Positions 45,411 to 54,325 of a DNA stretch of 64,000 nt are shown piece by piece (positions within the stretch are counted from its first letter, which is position 1; each line of letters begins with the position of its first letter). Under the pieces are notes generated by a model. It saw only the letters and a program-made list of their open reading frames with translations. It had not been told where the DNA came from and ran no database searches. Made by a program: the position numbers and the translations under genes. The DNA comes from Gammaproteobacteria bacterium (GTDB taxonomy: Bacteria; Pseudomonadota; Gammaproteobacteria; Burkholderiales; Rhodocyclaceae): contig JAHJVE010000008.1 in assembly GCA_018828385.1 (NCBI GenBank), positions 310,001 to 374,000 of the forward strand. Reading direction: 5' to 3'.

Positions 45411-46424
45411 TCAGTCGGCGTGATAGCCAGTGACGCGGTCTACTTCATTTTTGGATCCGAGGATGACCGGCACCCGCTGGTGAAGTCTCTCCGGCTGGAT
45501 GTCGAGTATGCGCTGGCGCCCGGTGGTTGCCGCTCCGCCAGCCTGCTCGATGAGCATGGCCATCGGGTTGGCTTCGTACATCAGGCGCAGTTTGCCGCCC
45601 TGCGCCTTGAGCTTGCTGTCGAGCGGATACATGAAAATGCCGCCGCGCGTCATGATGCGGTGCACATCAGCCACCATCGAGGCAACCCAGCGCATGTTGT
45701 AGTCCTTGCCCAGCGGGCCTTCCTTGCCTGATTGCATTTCGGTGACGTAGCGCTGGACCGGCGCTTCCCAGAAGCGCTGGTTGGCCATGTTGATGGCGAA
45801 TTCCTTGGTGTCGGCCGGGATCTGCACGTTTTCCTGGGTCAGGATGAACTGCCCCTGCTCGCGATCAAGGGTAAATACGGCAACGCCGTCGCCGACGGTG
45901 AGGACGAGCAATGTGGTCGGGCCGTAAACCGCATAGCCGGCCGCAACCTGCGCCGTTCCCGGTTGCAGGAAGGCGGCTTCGGCCGCTTCGGGGGTCGACA
46001 GGTCGGCGCCCTCGGGGCATTTGAGTACCGAGAAAATGGTGCCGATCGAGACATTGACGTCGATATTCGACGAGCCGTCGAGCGGGTCGAAGGTCAACAG
46101 GTACTCGCCCTGCGGATAGCGGTTGGGGACCAGGTGCGGCAGGTCCATTTCCTCGGAGGCCATGGCGGCAAGGTGGCCGCCCCATTCGTTGGCATCGAGC
46201 AGGATGTCGTTGGACAGCACGTCGAGCTTTTTCTGGGCTTCGCCCTGCACATTGTCGCTGCCGGCTTCGCCAAGCACGCCGCCCAACCCGCCCTTGCCAA
46301 TGGCGATGGAAATGGCCTGGCAGGCGCGCGAAACAATTTCGATCAGGAACTTGAGGTCGCCGGTGATGACGCCCTTGCTGCGTTGCTCTTCGGTGAGATA
46401 GCGTGCCAGCGTGCGCTGTGCCAT
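45411..46424 (-). CDS. fbp: Fructose-1,6-bisphosphatase, class I
   Basis: 337 aa. [20 protein letters not shown] is the metal-binding and catalytic segment, AMASEEMD supplies the Glu ligands, and [37 protein letters not shown] completes the substrate site. Irreversible gluconeogenic or Calvin-cycle step. Co-directional with the tkt series about 1 kb away. Confidence 0.96.
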   Translation of the reverse strand: MAQRTLARYLTEEQRSKGVITGDLKFLIEIVSRACQAISIAIGKGGLGGVLGEAGSDNVQGEAQKKLDVLSNDILLDANEWGGHLAAMASEEMDLPHLVPNRYPQGEYLLTFDPLDGSSNIDVNVSIGTIFSVLKCPEGADLSTPEAAEAAFLQPGTAQVAAGYAVYGPTTLLVLTVGDGVAVFTLDREQGQFILTQENVQIPADTKEFAINMANQRFWEAPVQRYVTEMQSGKEGPLGKDYNMRWVASMVADVHRIMTRGGIFMYPLDSKLKAQGGKLRLMYEANPMAMLIEQAGGAATTGRQRILDIQPERLHQRVPVILGSKNEVDRVTGYHAD

Positions 46425-46457
46425 GAGAACCCCTGCTTCAATGACAAAAGCGCGATT

Positions 46458-48560
46458 TTACTCTGCCGGGCTCATGGCGTGCAGGAAGCTGAAGGCGGCA
46501 GCGCTATACAGCGGCTTGCTGAACAGGTAACCCTGAACTTCGTCGCAACCGTTGGTGCGCAGGAGTTCAAGCTGGTCTTCGGTTTCGACCCCCTCGGCGA
46601 TGACCTTCAGGCCGAGCGAATGGGCCAGGGCGATGGTGCCGAAGGCGATGGCCCGGTCGTTGAGGTCAGTCTCGATGTCGGCGACGAATGAGCGGTCGAT
46701 CTTGAGGTGATCGATCGGAAACAGCTTGAGGTAGGCCAGCGAGGAGTAGCCGGTGCCGAAGTCGTCGATGGCCAGGGTGACGCCCATGCCACCGAGACGC
46801 TCGAGGATGTGAATGGCTTCCTGCGGATTTTCCATGACCGAACTCTCGGTGATTTCGAGTTCGAGCAACTCAGCCGGCAGGCCGGACAAGGTCAGCGCAT
46901 TGGCGACGGTTTCGCAGAAATCGCGGCGGCGCAACTGCCGCGCCGAGACGTTGACGGCGATGCGCATGGGCTTGAGTCCGGCATCGATCCACCTTTTCAT
47001 TTCACGACAGGCGGTAGCGAGTACCCACTCACCGATCTCGATAATGATCCCGGTTTCTTCCGCCACCGGGATGAAGCGGTCGGGGGAGATCATGCCTTCG
47101 GTGGGATGATGCCAGCGGATCAGGGCTTCGACGCCTGTCGGGCGCCGGTCGCCGGCGAGAAACTGTGGCTGGAAGCAGAGTTCGAGTTCGTTGCGGGAGA
47201 TGGCGTGGCGCAACTTGTGCTCGATGTTCAGGCGCTCCGAGGTGATCAGGTTCATCTCGCTGGCGAAAAACTGGAAGTTGTTTCGGCCGGCTGCCTTGGC
47301 GTGGTACATCGCCGTGTCGGCATTTTTCAGGATGGTGTCGCCATCCGGACCGTCGTCGGGAAAGACGCTGATGCCGATCGACGGGCTGGTATGCAGCTCG
47401 TGGCCGTTGGCCTCGATGGCCGAGGACAGCGCACTGATGGCTTTGCCGGCAACGATGGCGGCGTCGGCGGCAGAGGCGATGCCGGGCAGGATGATGACGA
47501 ATTCATCGCCGCCCAGGCGGGCCACGAAATCGGTTTCGCGGACGACAGCAGACAAGCGGCAGGCCACCTCGCGCAACAACTCGTCGCCGATTTGGTGGCC
47601 GAGGGTGTCATTGATGATCTTGAAGCGGTCGAGGTCGAGAAACATCATGGCGATCTTCCAGCCATGGCGGCGGGCCTCGGGCAGCAACTGGGCGAGGCGC
47701 GTGAGCAGGGACATGCGGTTGGGCAGGCCGGTCAGCGCATCGTGCTGGGCGATGTGCCGCATGCGCTCCTCGGACTGCTTGCGCTCCGTGATATCAGCGA
47801 GGATCCAGACGTAGTGGGCCGGCAAGCCGCTTTGCGGGTCATCGACGCGGTTGACCCGGGTTCCGGCAGGAAAACTGTCGCCATTTTTGCGCGTGACTTC
47901 GAGTTCGCCCTGCCACGATGCGCTCAGGACGAGATCGCGCTCGAAGGCGTCCTGAGGGTGTCCGTCGTCCAGGGTAATCAGCCCGTAGACGGTTTGTCCC
48001 ACCAGTTCGAAGGTTTCGTAGCCGGTCATCTGGGTGGTGGCCGGATTGATCGACAGGATGCGGTGCGCCTCGTCGGTGAAGATGATGCCGGCCGGGGTGT
48101 GGGTATAGACCTTTTGCGCCAGTTGTTCGCGCTCGGCACTGGCGCGCTGCTCCGAAATATCGGTGTAGGTGGTGATGAATCCGGCCGCCTGCCCGTCAAT
48201 GAACAGGGGTTCGTTCTGGATCAGGTAGGAGCGCCCGTTGGGGCGGATTTCTTCGAAATGCTGGGCCTCGAATTTGCCGATCCGCGCGGTAATTCGGTTG
48301 ACCAGATCTTCGCAATCGCCTTGCCCGTAATCGCCGCGTTTGACCGGGATACGGATTATGTCGGAGAAATGAATGCCGTCGTGGACGGAGTCCGGCGGCA
48401 GGGCAAGGGCCTCGATGAAGCCCCGGTTCCAGACGCGCAGGTGCAGGCTCTCGTCGAATACGCTGATGCCTTGGGGCATGCGGGATACGACAGACTGCAG
48501 GTAGGTCAGCTGGCGTCGCATGGCGACGGTTGGTTGCGAGGAGGTGTCCGATGTATTCAA
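46458..48560 (-). CDS. PAS-PAS-GGDEF-EAL c-di-GMP signalling protein
   Basis: 700 aa. Two PAS domains (VVSRMPQGISVFDESLHLRVWN, HTPAGIIFTDEAHRILSIN), diguanylate cyclase domain with intact GGDEF near residue 353 (ARLGGDEFVIIL) and phosphodiesterase domain with EALIRW near 478, IDDFGTGYSS and AEGVETEDQ. Both activities may be present. No membrane segments, so it probably senses a cytoplasmic or redox signal. The start is uncertain: TTG at 48560 or ATG at 48521, neither with a good RBS. Confidence 0.88.
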   Translation of the reverse strand: MNTSDTSSQPTVAMRRQLTYLQSVVSRMPQGISVFDESLHLRVWNRGFIEALALPPDSVHDGIHFSDIIRIPVKRGDYGQGDCEDLVNRITARIGKFEAQHFEEIRPNGRSYLIQNEPLFIDGQAAGFITTYTDISEQRASAEREQLAQKVYTHTPAGIIFTDEAHRILSINPATTQMTGYETFELVGQTVYGLITLDDGHPQDAFERDLVLSASWQGELEVTRKNGDSFPAGTRVNRVDDPQSGLPAHYVWILADITERKQSEERMRHIAQHDALTGLPNRMSLLTRLAQLLPEARRHGWKIAMMFLDLDRFKIINDTLGHQIGDELLREVACRLSAVVRETDFVARLGGDEFVIILPGIASAADAAIVAGKAISALSSAIEANGHELHTSPSIGISVFPDDGPDGDTILKNADTAMYHAKAAGRNNFQFFASEMNLITSERLNIEHKLRHAISRNELELCFQPQFLAGDRRPTGVEALIRWHHPTEGMISPDRFIPVAEETGIIIEIGEWVLATACREMKRWIDAGLKPMRIAVNVSARQLRRRDFCETVANALTLSGLPAELLELEITESSVMENPQEAIHILERLGGMGVTLAIDDFGTGYSSLAYLKLFPIDHLKIDRSFVADIETDLNDRAIAFGTIALAHSLGLKVIAEGVETEDQLELLRTNGCDEVQGYLFSKPLYSAAAFSFLHAMSPAE

Positions 48561-48656
48561 CGAAGGTGGCAGACAAAAAAACGATTGCGAATCATAGCCC
48601 AGGCTTCAAGGTATGGCCATTGATGCAGGTGATTTTTCCATTTTGATAATTTTTTG

Positions 48657-49211
48657 CTATATCTGCCATTTTATCGAGCAGCCAATTGATGCCGTCTGCT
48701 CGCCTGGGCCATTGCCGCTACGGGCAATTTCGCACATCGCTTCATAAAGTTCGCGTCGGGCCTCGGCTGGCGCGGGGTTTCTGCCGGAGGCATCGAGGCG
48801 GCCGCGGTATTGCAGTTCGAGACTGGCGTTGTAGCCGAAGAAGTCCGGGGTGCACACGGCGCCGTAGGCCCGGGCGACCGCCTGGGTTTCGTCGTAGAGA
48901 TAGGGAAACGGAAAGGCCAACTCGGTTGCCCAGTGCGCCATCGATTTTGGCGAATCTTCCGGGTAGACCGTGACATCGTTGCTCATGATCGCGACGCAGC
49001 CTATGCCTTCCGCGGCAAGGTCGCGGCAATCGCGGATCAGGCGGTCGATGATCGCCTTGACGTAGGGGCAGTGGTTGCAGATGAACATCACGAGCAGCCC
49101 GTTCGGGCCGCGGCAACTGGCCAGCGTGTGGCGTTTGCCATCGACGCCGGGCAGATCGAAATCGACGGCCGGTCGGCCAAAATCACAGACGGGTGGGTTC
49201 AAAGCGACCAT
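48657..49211 (-). CDS. Thioredoxin-fold peroxiredoxin-like protein (AhpC/TSA or TlpA-like)
   Basis: 184 aa; GGAG before ATG 49211. The fold is marked by FDLPGVDGKRHTLASCRG, VMFICNHCPYVKAIIDRL with a CxxC pair, SNDVTVYPEDSP, AYGAVCTPDFFGYN. The family (thioredoxin-like, often called alkyl hydroperoxide reductase-like) lacks a signal peptide, so it is cytoplasmic. The disulfide pair CNHC suggests a reductase function. Divergent from rsmE, sharing a 41-nt promoter region. Confidence 0.82.
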   Translation of the reverse strand: MVALNPPVCDFGRPAVDFDLPGVDGKRHTLASCRGPNGLLVMFICNHCPYVKAIIDRLIRDCRDLAAEGIGCVAIMSNDVTVYPEDSPKSMAHWATELAFPFPYLYDETQAVARAYGAVCTPDFFGYNASLELQYRGRLDASGRNPAPAEARRELYEAMCEIARSGNGPGEQTASIGCSIKWQI

Positions 49212-49252
49212 GTTTCTCCACTCCAAAACGCATTTCGCCCATAATAGCACCG

Positions 49253-49990
49253 ATGAATTTGCCTCGTTTTTACTGCCGAGAAGCCCTCTCTCCGGGGGCT
49301 CATGTCGAACTTCCCGAACCCGTGGCGCGCCATGCGGTGCGCGTATTGCGCCTGCCACCCGGGGCGCCGATGGTCCTTTTCGATGGCCGCGGTGGCGAGT
49401 ATCCGGCGCATATCGAACGCATCGAGCGCGACCGGGTGATGGCCGTGCTCGGTGCCTGGAAAGAAACCGAGCGCGAGTCGCCGCTGGCCATTACGCTGGT
49501 TCAGGCCCTGCAGGCGGGCGACAAGATGGATTTCACCATTCAGAAAGCTGTCGAGCTTGGCGTTCGCCACATCGTGCCGGTCGAGAGCCGGCGCAGCGTT
49601 TTGCGTCTAGCCGGCGAACGGGCCGGTAAGCGTGTGGCGCACTGGCAAGGCGTGGTGGCATCGGCTTGCGAGCAATGTGGCCGCAATCAGGTCCCCGTGG
49701 TGGCGCCGCTGGAAAAGCTGGAAAACTGGCTGGCCAGGCCGGCGCCGGGTGCCATGCGCCTGATGCTGGCGCCGGATGCCGAGCAGACGCTGGCTTCGAT
49801 TCAGCCTGCTGGCGAGGTTCAATTGCTGATCGGGGCCGAAGGGGGGCTTGATCCGCAGGAGATGATCGCAGCGCAATCGGCCGGTTTTCAGGCTGTCCGT
49901 ATGGGGCCGCGCATTTTGCGGACAGAAACGGCAGGCCTGGCTGCGCTGGCTGCGATGCAGGTGCTTTGGGGTGACTTCAGGGGGGAATAA
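49253..49990 (+). CDS. rsmE: 16S rRNA (uracil-1498-N3)-methyltransferase
   Basis: 245 aa. N-terminal PUA-like part (LPRFYCREALSPGAHVELPEPVARHAVRVLRL), SPOUT domain with QKAVELGVRHIVPVESRRSV, LLIGAEGGLDPQEM and GPRILRTETAGLAALAAMQ, the RsmE knot motif. Methylates U1498 of 16S rRNA. Followed 2 nt later by the PPK2 gene. Confidence 0.93.
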   Translation: MNLPRFYCREALSPGAHVELPEPVARHAVRVLRLPPGAPMVLFDGRGGEYPAHIERIERDRVMAVLGAWKETERESPLAITLVQALQAGDKMDFTIQKAVELGVRHIVPVESRRSVLRLAGERAGKRVAHWQGVVASACEQCGRNQVPVVAPLEKLENWLARPAPGAMRLMLAPDAEQTLASIQPAGEVQLLIGAEGGLDPQEMIAAQSAGFQAVRMGPRILRTETAGLAALAAMQVLWGDFRGE

Positions 49991-49992
49991 AA

Positions 49993-51501
49993 ATGTTCGA
50001 ATCAGCAGAACTTGGCCACAAGATCGACAAGGAAACCTTCAAAAAGGAAGTGCCGCTGCTGCGCGCGGCCTTGCTTGATGTGCAGTACGACATGCTGGAG
50101 AAGAAGGAATTCCCGGTTGTCATCCTGATTTCAGGGGTCGATGGCAGCGGCAAGGGCGAGACGATCAACCTGCTTTATTCCTGGATGGACCCACGCCATA
50201 TTTCGACGCTGGCTTTCTCGGCGCCTTCTGACGAAGAACGGGCTCGCCCCTACATGTGGCGCTACTGGCGTGCCCTGCCGCCCAAGGGCAAGGTCGGCAT
50301 CTTTGCCGGCTCGTGGTATTCGCAGCCGATTACCGACCGGATTACCGGCAAGATGCGCCGTTCTGAAATGGATGAGCGTCTTGACGACATCAACCGCTTC
50401 GAGGCGATGCTGGTCAATGAAGGCGCGCTGGTCCTCAAGTTCTGGTTCCATCTTTCCAAGGATGGCCAGAAGACGCGGCTCAAGGCGCTGGAGAAGAATC
50501 CCAACACGGCCTGGCGCGTCACCAAGGAAAGCTATGATCGCCTGAAGACCTACAACAAGCTGCAGGAAGTGGCTGGTCATGTGCTGCGCGTCAGCAATAC
50601 GGCCCATGCGCCGTGGATCATTGTCGAAGGTACCGACGACGAATATCGTTCGCTGACCGTCGGCCGCATCGTGCTCGACGCCATGAAGCGTCGCCTGCTG
50701 CAGGAAGGTCGTCAGCAGGTGCCGGTGGCACCGCCTATCGTCCATTCCATCGACCAGAAAAACGTGCTCAGCGAGCTGGATCTGACGCAGAACCTGGCCA
50801 AGAAGGATTACGAAAGCCAGTTGGCCAAGTACCAGTCGCGCCTTTCCGAATTGGTGCGCGACCCGCGCTTTGTCGGCAAGCGTTCGCTGGTCCTGGTTTT
50901 TGAAGGTTCGGATGCGGCTGGCAAGGGTGGCACCATCCGTCGCATCGGCGCCTCGATGGATGCCCGCCAGTACCAGATTGTGCCGATTGCTGCGCCGACC
51001 GAGGAAGAGCGTGCTCAGCCCTATCTCTGGCGATTCTGGCGGAATTTGCCGCGCACCGGGCGGGCGGCCATTTTCGACCGTTCGTGGTACGGCCGCGTGC
51101 TGGTCGAGCGGGTCGAGGGGTTTTGCACCGAGGCCGACTGGTTGCGCGCCTACGCTGAGATCAACGATTTCGAGCACCAGATGGTCGATTCCGGGGCCAT
51201 CGTCGTCAAATTCTGGTTGCAGATCAGCGCCGACGAGCAGTTACGCCGCTTCAAGGAACGTCAGGACACCGAGTTCAAGCGCTTCAAGATCACCGACGAA
51301 GACTGGCGCAACCGCGAAAAATGGGACGACTACGTGTCCGCCGTTTGCGACATGGTGGACCGTACGTCAACCGGGCTGGCGCCCTGGACGTTGGTTGAGG
51401 CCAACGACAAGAACTTCGCCCGGGTTAAAGTCTTGAAAACCCTGTGCGAGCGCCTTGAAACAGCTCTCAAAGACGACGACGGAAAATACACGGACAAATG
51501 A
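49993..51501 (+). CDS. pap: Two-domain PPK2, polyphosphate:AMP phosphotransferase
   Basis: 502 aa with two tandem P-loop kinase domains: Walker A GVDGSGKG at 48-55 and GSDAAGKGG near 303-311, each followed by the PPK2 RPYMWRYW/QPYLWRFW and SWYSQP/SWYGRVLVERVEG lid motifs. The duplicated layout is the class II PPK2 that phosphorylates AMP to ADP with polyphosphate. GGGGGAATAA lies just before the ATG. It overlaps argA by 4 nt. The polyphosphate link fits an organism that stores phosphate. Confidence 0.92.
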   Translation: MFESAELGHKIDKETFKKEVPLLRAALLDVQYDMLEKKEFPVVILISGVDGSGKGETINLLYSWMDPRHISTLAFSAPSDEERARPYMWRYWRALPPKGKVGIFAGSWYSQPITDRITGKMRRSEMDERLDDINRFEAMLVNEGALVLKFWFHLSKDGQKTRLKALEKNPNTAWRVTKESYDRLKTYNKLQEVAGHVLRVSNTAHAPWIIVEGTDDEYRSLTVGRIVLDAMKRRLLQEGRQQVPVAPPIVHSIDQKNVLSELDLTQNLAKKDYESQLAKYQSRLSELVRDPRFVGKRSLVLVFEGSDAAGKGGTIRRIGASMDARQYQIVPIAAPTEEERAQPYLWRFWRNLPRTGRAAIFDRSWYGRVLVERVEGFCTEADWLRAYAEINDFEHQMVDSGAIVVKFWLQISADEQLRRFKERQDTEFKRFKITDEDWRNREKWDDYVSAVCDMVDRTSTGLAPWTLVEANDKNFARVKVLKTLCERLETALKDDDGKYTDK

Positions 51502-52817
51502 GCGATACCCCTTACGACGAGCACTTCGTCTCCTGGTTCCGGGCGGTAACGCCCTACATCAACGCCTTTCGCGGCAAGACTTTCGTCATTGCCTTCGGCG
51601 GCAAGGCGGTGGCCAGCGAGTTCGCCAAGACGCTGGCCTACGACGTCAATCTGCTGGTCAGCCTGGGCATCCGGTTGGTCCTCGTGCATGGGGCGCGACC
51701 GCAGATCGAGGAAGAGCTGCGCGAAAAGAATCTGGAATCGGTCTATCACCGCGGCTATCGGGTGACCGATGCCGAGGCGCTCGACTGCGTGCTTGATGCC
51801 GTCGGTAGCGTTTATCTCGAAATCGAGGCAATGCTGTCGCAGGGCTTGCCCAATACGCCGATGGCCAACAGCCGCATCCGGGTCATCGGCGGTAATTTCA
51901 TTACCGGCCAGCCGATCGGCGTGCTCGACGGCATCGACATGCAGTACGCCGGCAAGGTGCGCAAGGTCGATAGCGAAGGCATCAACGCCCAGTTGGGCCT
52001 CGGCAACATCGTGCTGCTCAACTGCGAGGGGCCATCGCCAACCGGCGAGATTTTCAACCTGCAGATGGAAGAAGCGGCCGAAGCCGTGGCCATCGCCATC
52101 AAGGCGGACAAGCTGGTGTACCTGACCGACAGCCGCGGCGTCACCGACAAGGATAGCGAGTTGCTTGATGCGATGACGGCCGACGAAGCGTCGCAAATGC
52201 TGCGCGACGCCGACTGGCTGTCCGCCGACATCAAGCGCTACCTGCCCTGCGCCGTGCGGGCCAGCCGGACCGGCGTCGGCCGCGTGCATCTGATCGGTTT
52301 CGAGCAGGATGGCGCGCTGTTGCGCGAGCTGTTTACGCACGACGGCGTCGGCACCGTGGTGACCCGCGAATCGCTGGAAAACATCCGCGAAGCCAAGCCG
52401 GATGACATCGCCGCGCTGATTGCGCTGATCGAGCCGATGGAGCAGGAAGGCATCCTTGTCCATCGGCCGCGCGAATTGCTCGAACGCGAAATCGACCGTT
52501 TCTCGATCATGCTTCACGACGGCATCATCGTCGGATGCGCTGCGCTCTATCAGCATTCCGAGCAGGAGGCCGAGCTGGCCTGTCTGGCCGTCAGCCAGGA
52601 ACACCGCGAATGGGGCTACGGCGAACAGTTGATGTTGCGCATCGAGCAACGCGCCCGCAAGGCCGGCATCAAACGGCTCTTCGTGCTGACGACGCGCACC
52701 GAACACTGGTTTGTCGAGCGCGGCTTCAAGCTTGGCTCGGTTGACAGCCTGCCGGCCAATAAGCGCGATATGTACAACTATCAGCGGCGTTCCAAGGTGC
52801 TGTTCAAGACTTTATAA
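51498..52817 (+). CDS. argA: Amino-acid N-acetyltransferase (N-acetylglutamate synthase)
   Basis: 439 aa. N-terminal amino-acid-kinase domain (FVIAFGGKAVASEFAKTL, LVLVHGARPQIEEEL) and C-terminal GNAT domain (EHREWGYGEQLMLRIEQRA, FVLTTRTEHWFVERGF). First step of arginine biosynthesis, usually feedback-inhibited by arginine through the kinase-like domain. Start overlaps the PPK2 stop (ATGA). Confidence 0.95.
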   Translation: MSDTPYDEHFVSWFRAVTPYINAFRGKTFVIAFGGKAVASEFAKTLAYDVNLLVSLGIRLVLVHGARPQIEEELREKNLESVYHRGYRVTDAEALDCVLDAVGSVYLEIEAMLSQGLPNTPMANSRIRVIGGNFITGQPIGVLDGIDMQYAGKVRKVDSEGINAQLGLGNIVLLNCEGPSPTGEIFNLQMEEAAEAVAIAIKADKLVYLTDSRGVTDKDSELLDAMTADEASQMLRDADWLSADIKRYLPCAVRASRTGVGRVHLIGFEQDGALLRELFTHDGVGTVVTRESLENIREAKPDDIAALIALIEPMEQEGILVHRPRELLEREIDRFSIMLHDGIIVGCAALYQHSEQEAELACLAVSQEHREWGYGEQLMLRIEQRARKAGIKRLFVLTTRTEHWFVERGFKLGSVDSLPANKRDMYNYQRRSKVLFKTL

Positions 52818-52847
52818 TTCCCCGCATCAACCCCCACGGAGTTTCAC

Positions 52848-53120
52848 ATGGCACGTACCGTCAATTGCATCAAGCTCGGCCGCGAGGCTGAAGGCCTCGA
52901 TACGCCACCTTACCCGGGTGCGCTCGGCCAGCGTATTTTCGAAAATGTTTCCAAGGAAGCCTGGCAGCAGTGGATCAAGATGCAGACCATGCTGATCAAC
53001 GAGAATCGTCTGAACCTGGTCGATGCCAAGCATCGCAAGTACCTGACCGAGCAGCTCGAGAAGCATTTCTTCGGCGAGGGTGCCGACAAGATTCAGGGTT
53101 ACGTTCCGCCGGCTGCCTGA
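52848..53120 (+). CDS. yggX: Fe(II) trafficking / oxidative damage protection protein
   Basis: 90 aa. [70 protein letters not shown]: full YggX match including the conserved Cys7. Protects Fe-S clusters. ACGGAG before the ATG; followed by a strong terminator. Confidence 0.95.
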   Translation: MARTVNCIKLGREAEGLDTPPYPGALGQRIFENVSKEAWQQWIKMQTMLINENRLNLVDAKHRKYLTEQLEKHFFGEGADKIQGYVPPAA

Positions 53121-53137
53121 GCGACCGGACGTTCATG

Positions 53138-53163
53138 AAAAATCCCGCTACGGCGGGATTTTT
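53138..53163 (+). terminator. Terminator after yggX
   Basis: AAAAATCCCGC-TACG-GCGGGATTTTT with a T-run, 18 nt past the stop. Confidence 0.9.
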
Positions 53164-53167
53164 CTTT

Positions 53168-53338
53168 TCAGGCGATCTTGCTCAGCGCGTAGAAAATCAG
53201 CATGCCGCCGCCCATGGCGGTGACGGCCAGGATGGCGCTGGTCCGCTTGAGGCCGCTGGCCTGTTCTTCGATAAATTGCTCCAGCCCGTCGAACATGTCG
53301 GGAAAGGCAGCAATGTCGCTTTGGTTTTGCTTGTCCAT
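53168..53338 (-). CDS. Small single-pass membrane protein (56 aa)
   Basis: Reverse-strand frame MDKQNQSDIAAFPDMFDG, LEQFIEEQASGLKRTS, then a hydrophobic AILAVTAMGGGMLIFYALSKIA tail (about 35-54). AAGGAA stands 5 nt before the ATG at 53338. A cytoplasmic acidic head and one C-terminal membrane segment. No recognised family. Confidence 0.6.
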   Translation of the reverse strand: MDKQNQSDIAAFPDMFDGLEQFIEEQASGLKRTSAILAVTAMGGGMLIFYALSKIA

Positions 53339-53451
53339 GGTTATTCCTTGATGCGCCGTTGGCCGGCTTGGCTACTAACGGCTCAACTATCGCCAGCCAA
53401 TATTGCAGGGGCGTGACGGATTTTTTGTGTCTTGGTTGCGGTTCGCGAGGA

Positions 53452-53495
53452 CTGCTACGGTCAACCAGGGAAAATGGCCAAAAATGAAATCCGGC
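53452..53495. repeat. Dispersed repeat, copy B
   Basis: CTGCTACGGTCAACCAGGG followed by AAAATGGCCAAAAATGAAATCCGG, ending at the stop of the GNAT gene. Confidence 0.8.
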
Positions 53496-53944
53496 TAGAA
53501 CTTGCGAAGCAGCAAATGCCGGCCGTCGATGGCGCTGTTGCGGATTTCGACAAAGCCGAGGTCGCGGAAATGCTTTTTTCTGGTGGCAGAGACCAGGATG
53601 CGCCCGGACTTGAAGGTTTTTTCCAGCCAGTCGATGCGCGCCTGGATCAGGGCGCGGCCGATGCCTTGGCCGCGACGTTCCGGGGTGACCGCCGAGAGGT
53701 AGAGGATGTGCGTGCGCGAGGCCCAGTCGGCAGCCTTGACGCCGCCGACGGCGATGATTTCGCTGGCATCCATGGCGACGAAAAAACGTCGGTAAAACAC
53801 CGGATCGTCCTCGCGCAGCGCCTTGCCCAGGCGTTCGGCGCTGTAACGCTCGGGTTCGGCGAAGGCGTTGAAGAGCAGGGTGACGCTCGCTTCGACGAGT
53901 GGCGGGCTGCTGGTGTCCAGCGTGTCGATGCGAATTTTGCCCAT
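53495..53944 (-). CDS. GNAT-family N-acetyltransferase
   Basis: 149 aa from ATG 53944. LYLSAVTPERRGQGIGRALIQARIDWLEKTF is the acetyl-CoA-binding motif A (RRGQGIG), preceded by an AVGGVKAADW strand and followed by FRDLGFVEI. Substrate unknown. An upstream in-frame extension is Arg/Pro-rich and not supported. It follows the small Cys-rich gene by 8 nt, so they are probably one transcript. Confidence 0.8.
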   Translation of the reverse strand: MGKIRIDTLDTSSPPLVEASVTLLFNAFAEPERYSAERLGKALREDDPVFYRRFFVAMDASEIIAVGGVKAADWASRTHILYLSAVTPERRGQGIGRALIQARIDWLEKTFKSGRILVSATRKKHFRDLGFVEIRNSAIDGRHLLLRKF

Positions 53945-53952
53945 CGTCGGAC

Positions 53953-54192
53953 TCAGGGCGAGAAGGGCTGGAGCTGACGTAGCTGCCGGCCGAGTTCGGC
54001 GGCCTGGCGGGCGGCTTGGCGATTGATCTCTGATTGTTGCTGGCCGAAGGCGTCGCGCTCCCGGCGACTGCTCGCCGCCGCCTCGATGCTGCGCAGGCAG
54101 CGCCAGCGATAGCCCTGGCGGGTCGGGAAAAGGCGCATCTGGGTCTTGTCGTGGTGAACTCGGCAGCAGTAGCAAAAAGCGGTTTCAGTCAT
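53953..54192 (-). CDS. Small Cys/His-rich hypothetical protein
   Basis: 79 aa from ATG 54192 (GGAGG 5 nt upstream). MTETAFCYCCRVHHDKTQM carries CYCC and HH, a possible zinc site; then RWRCLRSIEAAASSRRERDAFGQQQ and a helical tail. A second ATG at 54225 also has a strong RBS (GGAGGGG) and would add 11 residues. No recognised function; divergent from the EAL protein gene. Confidence 0.6.
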   Translation of the reverse strand: MTETAFCYCCRVHHDKTQMRLFPTRQGYRWRCLRSIEAAASSRRERDAFGQQQSEINRQAARQAAELGRQLRQLQPFSP

Positions 54193-54325
54193 CACAGCCT
54201 CCGGATCGAAGATGAAGCCCAGCATGTCCCCTCCATGTTTCGGGAAGATGACTGCGCTTGGAAGACTGTCACAGCGCTGCAACACAGCATTCCTAAACTG
54301 AATGGATGGTTACCTCGGAAAAAGA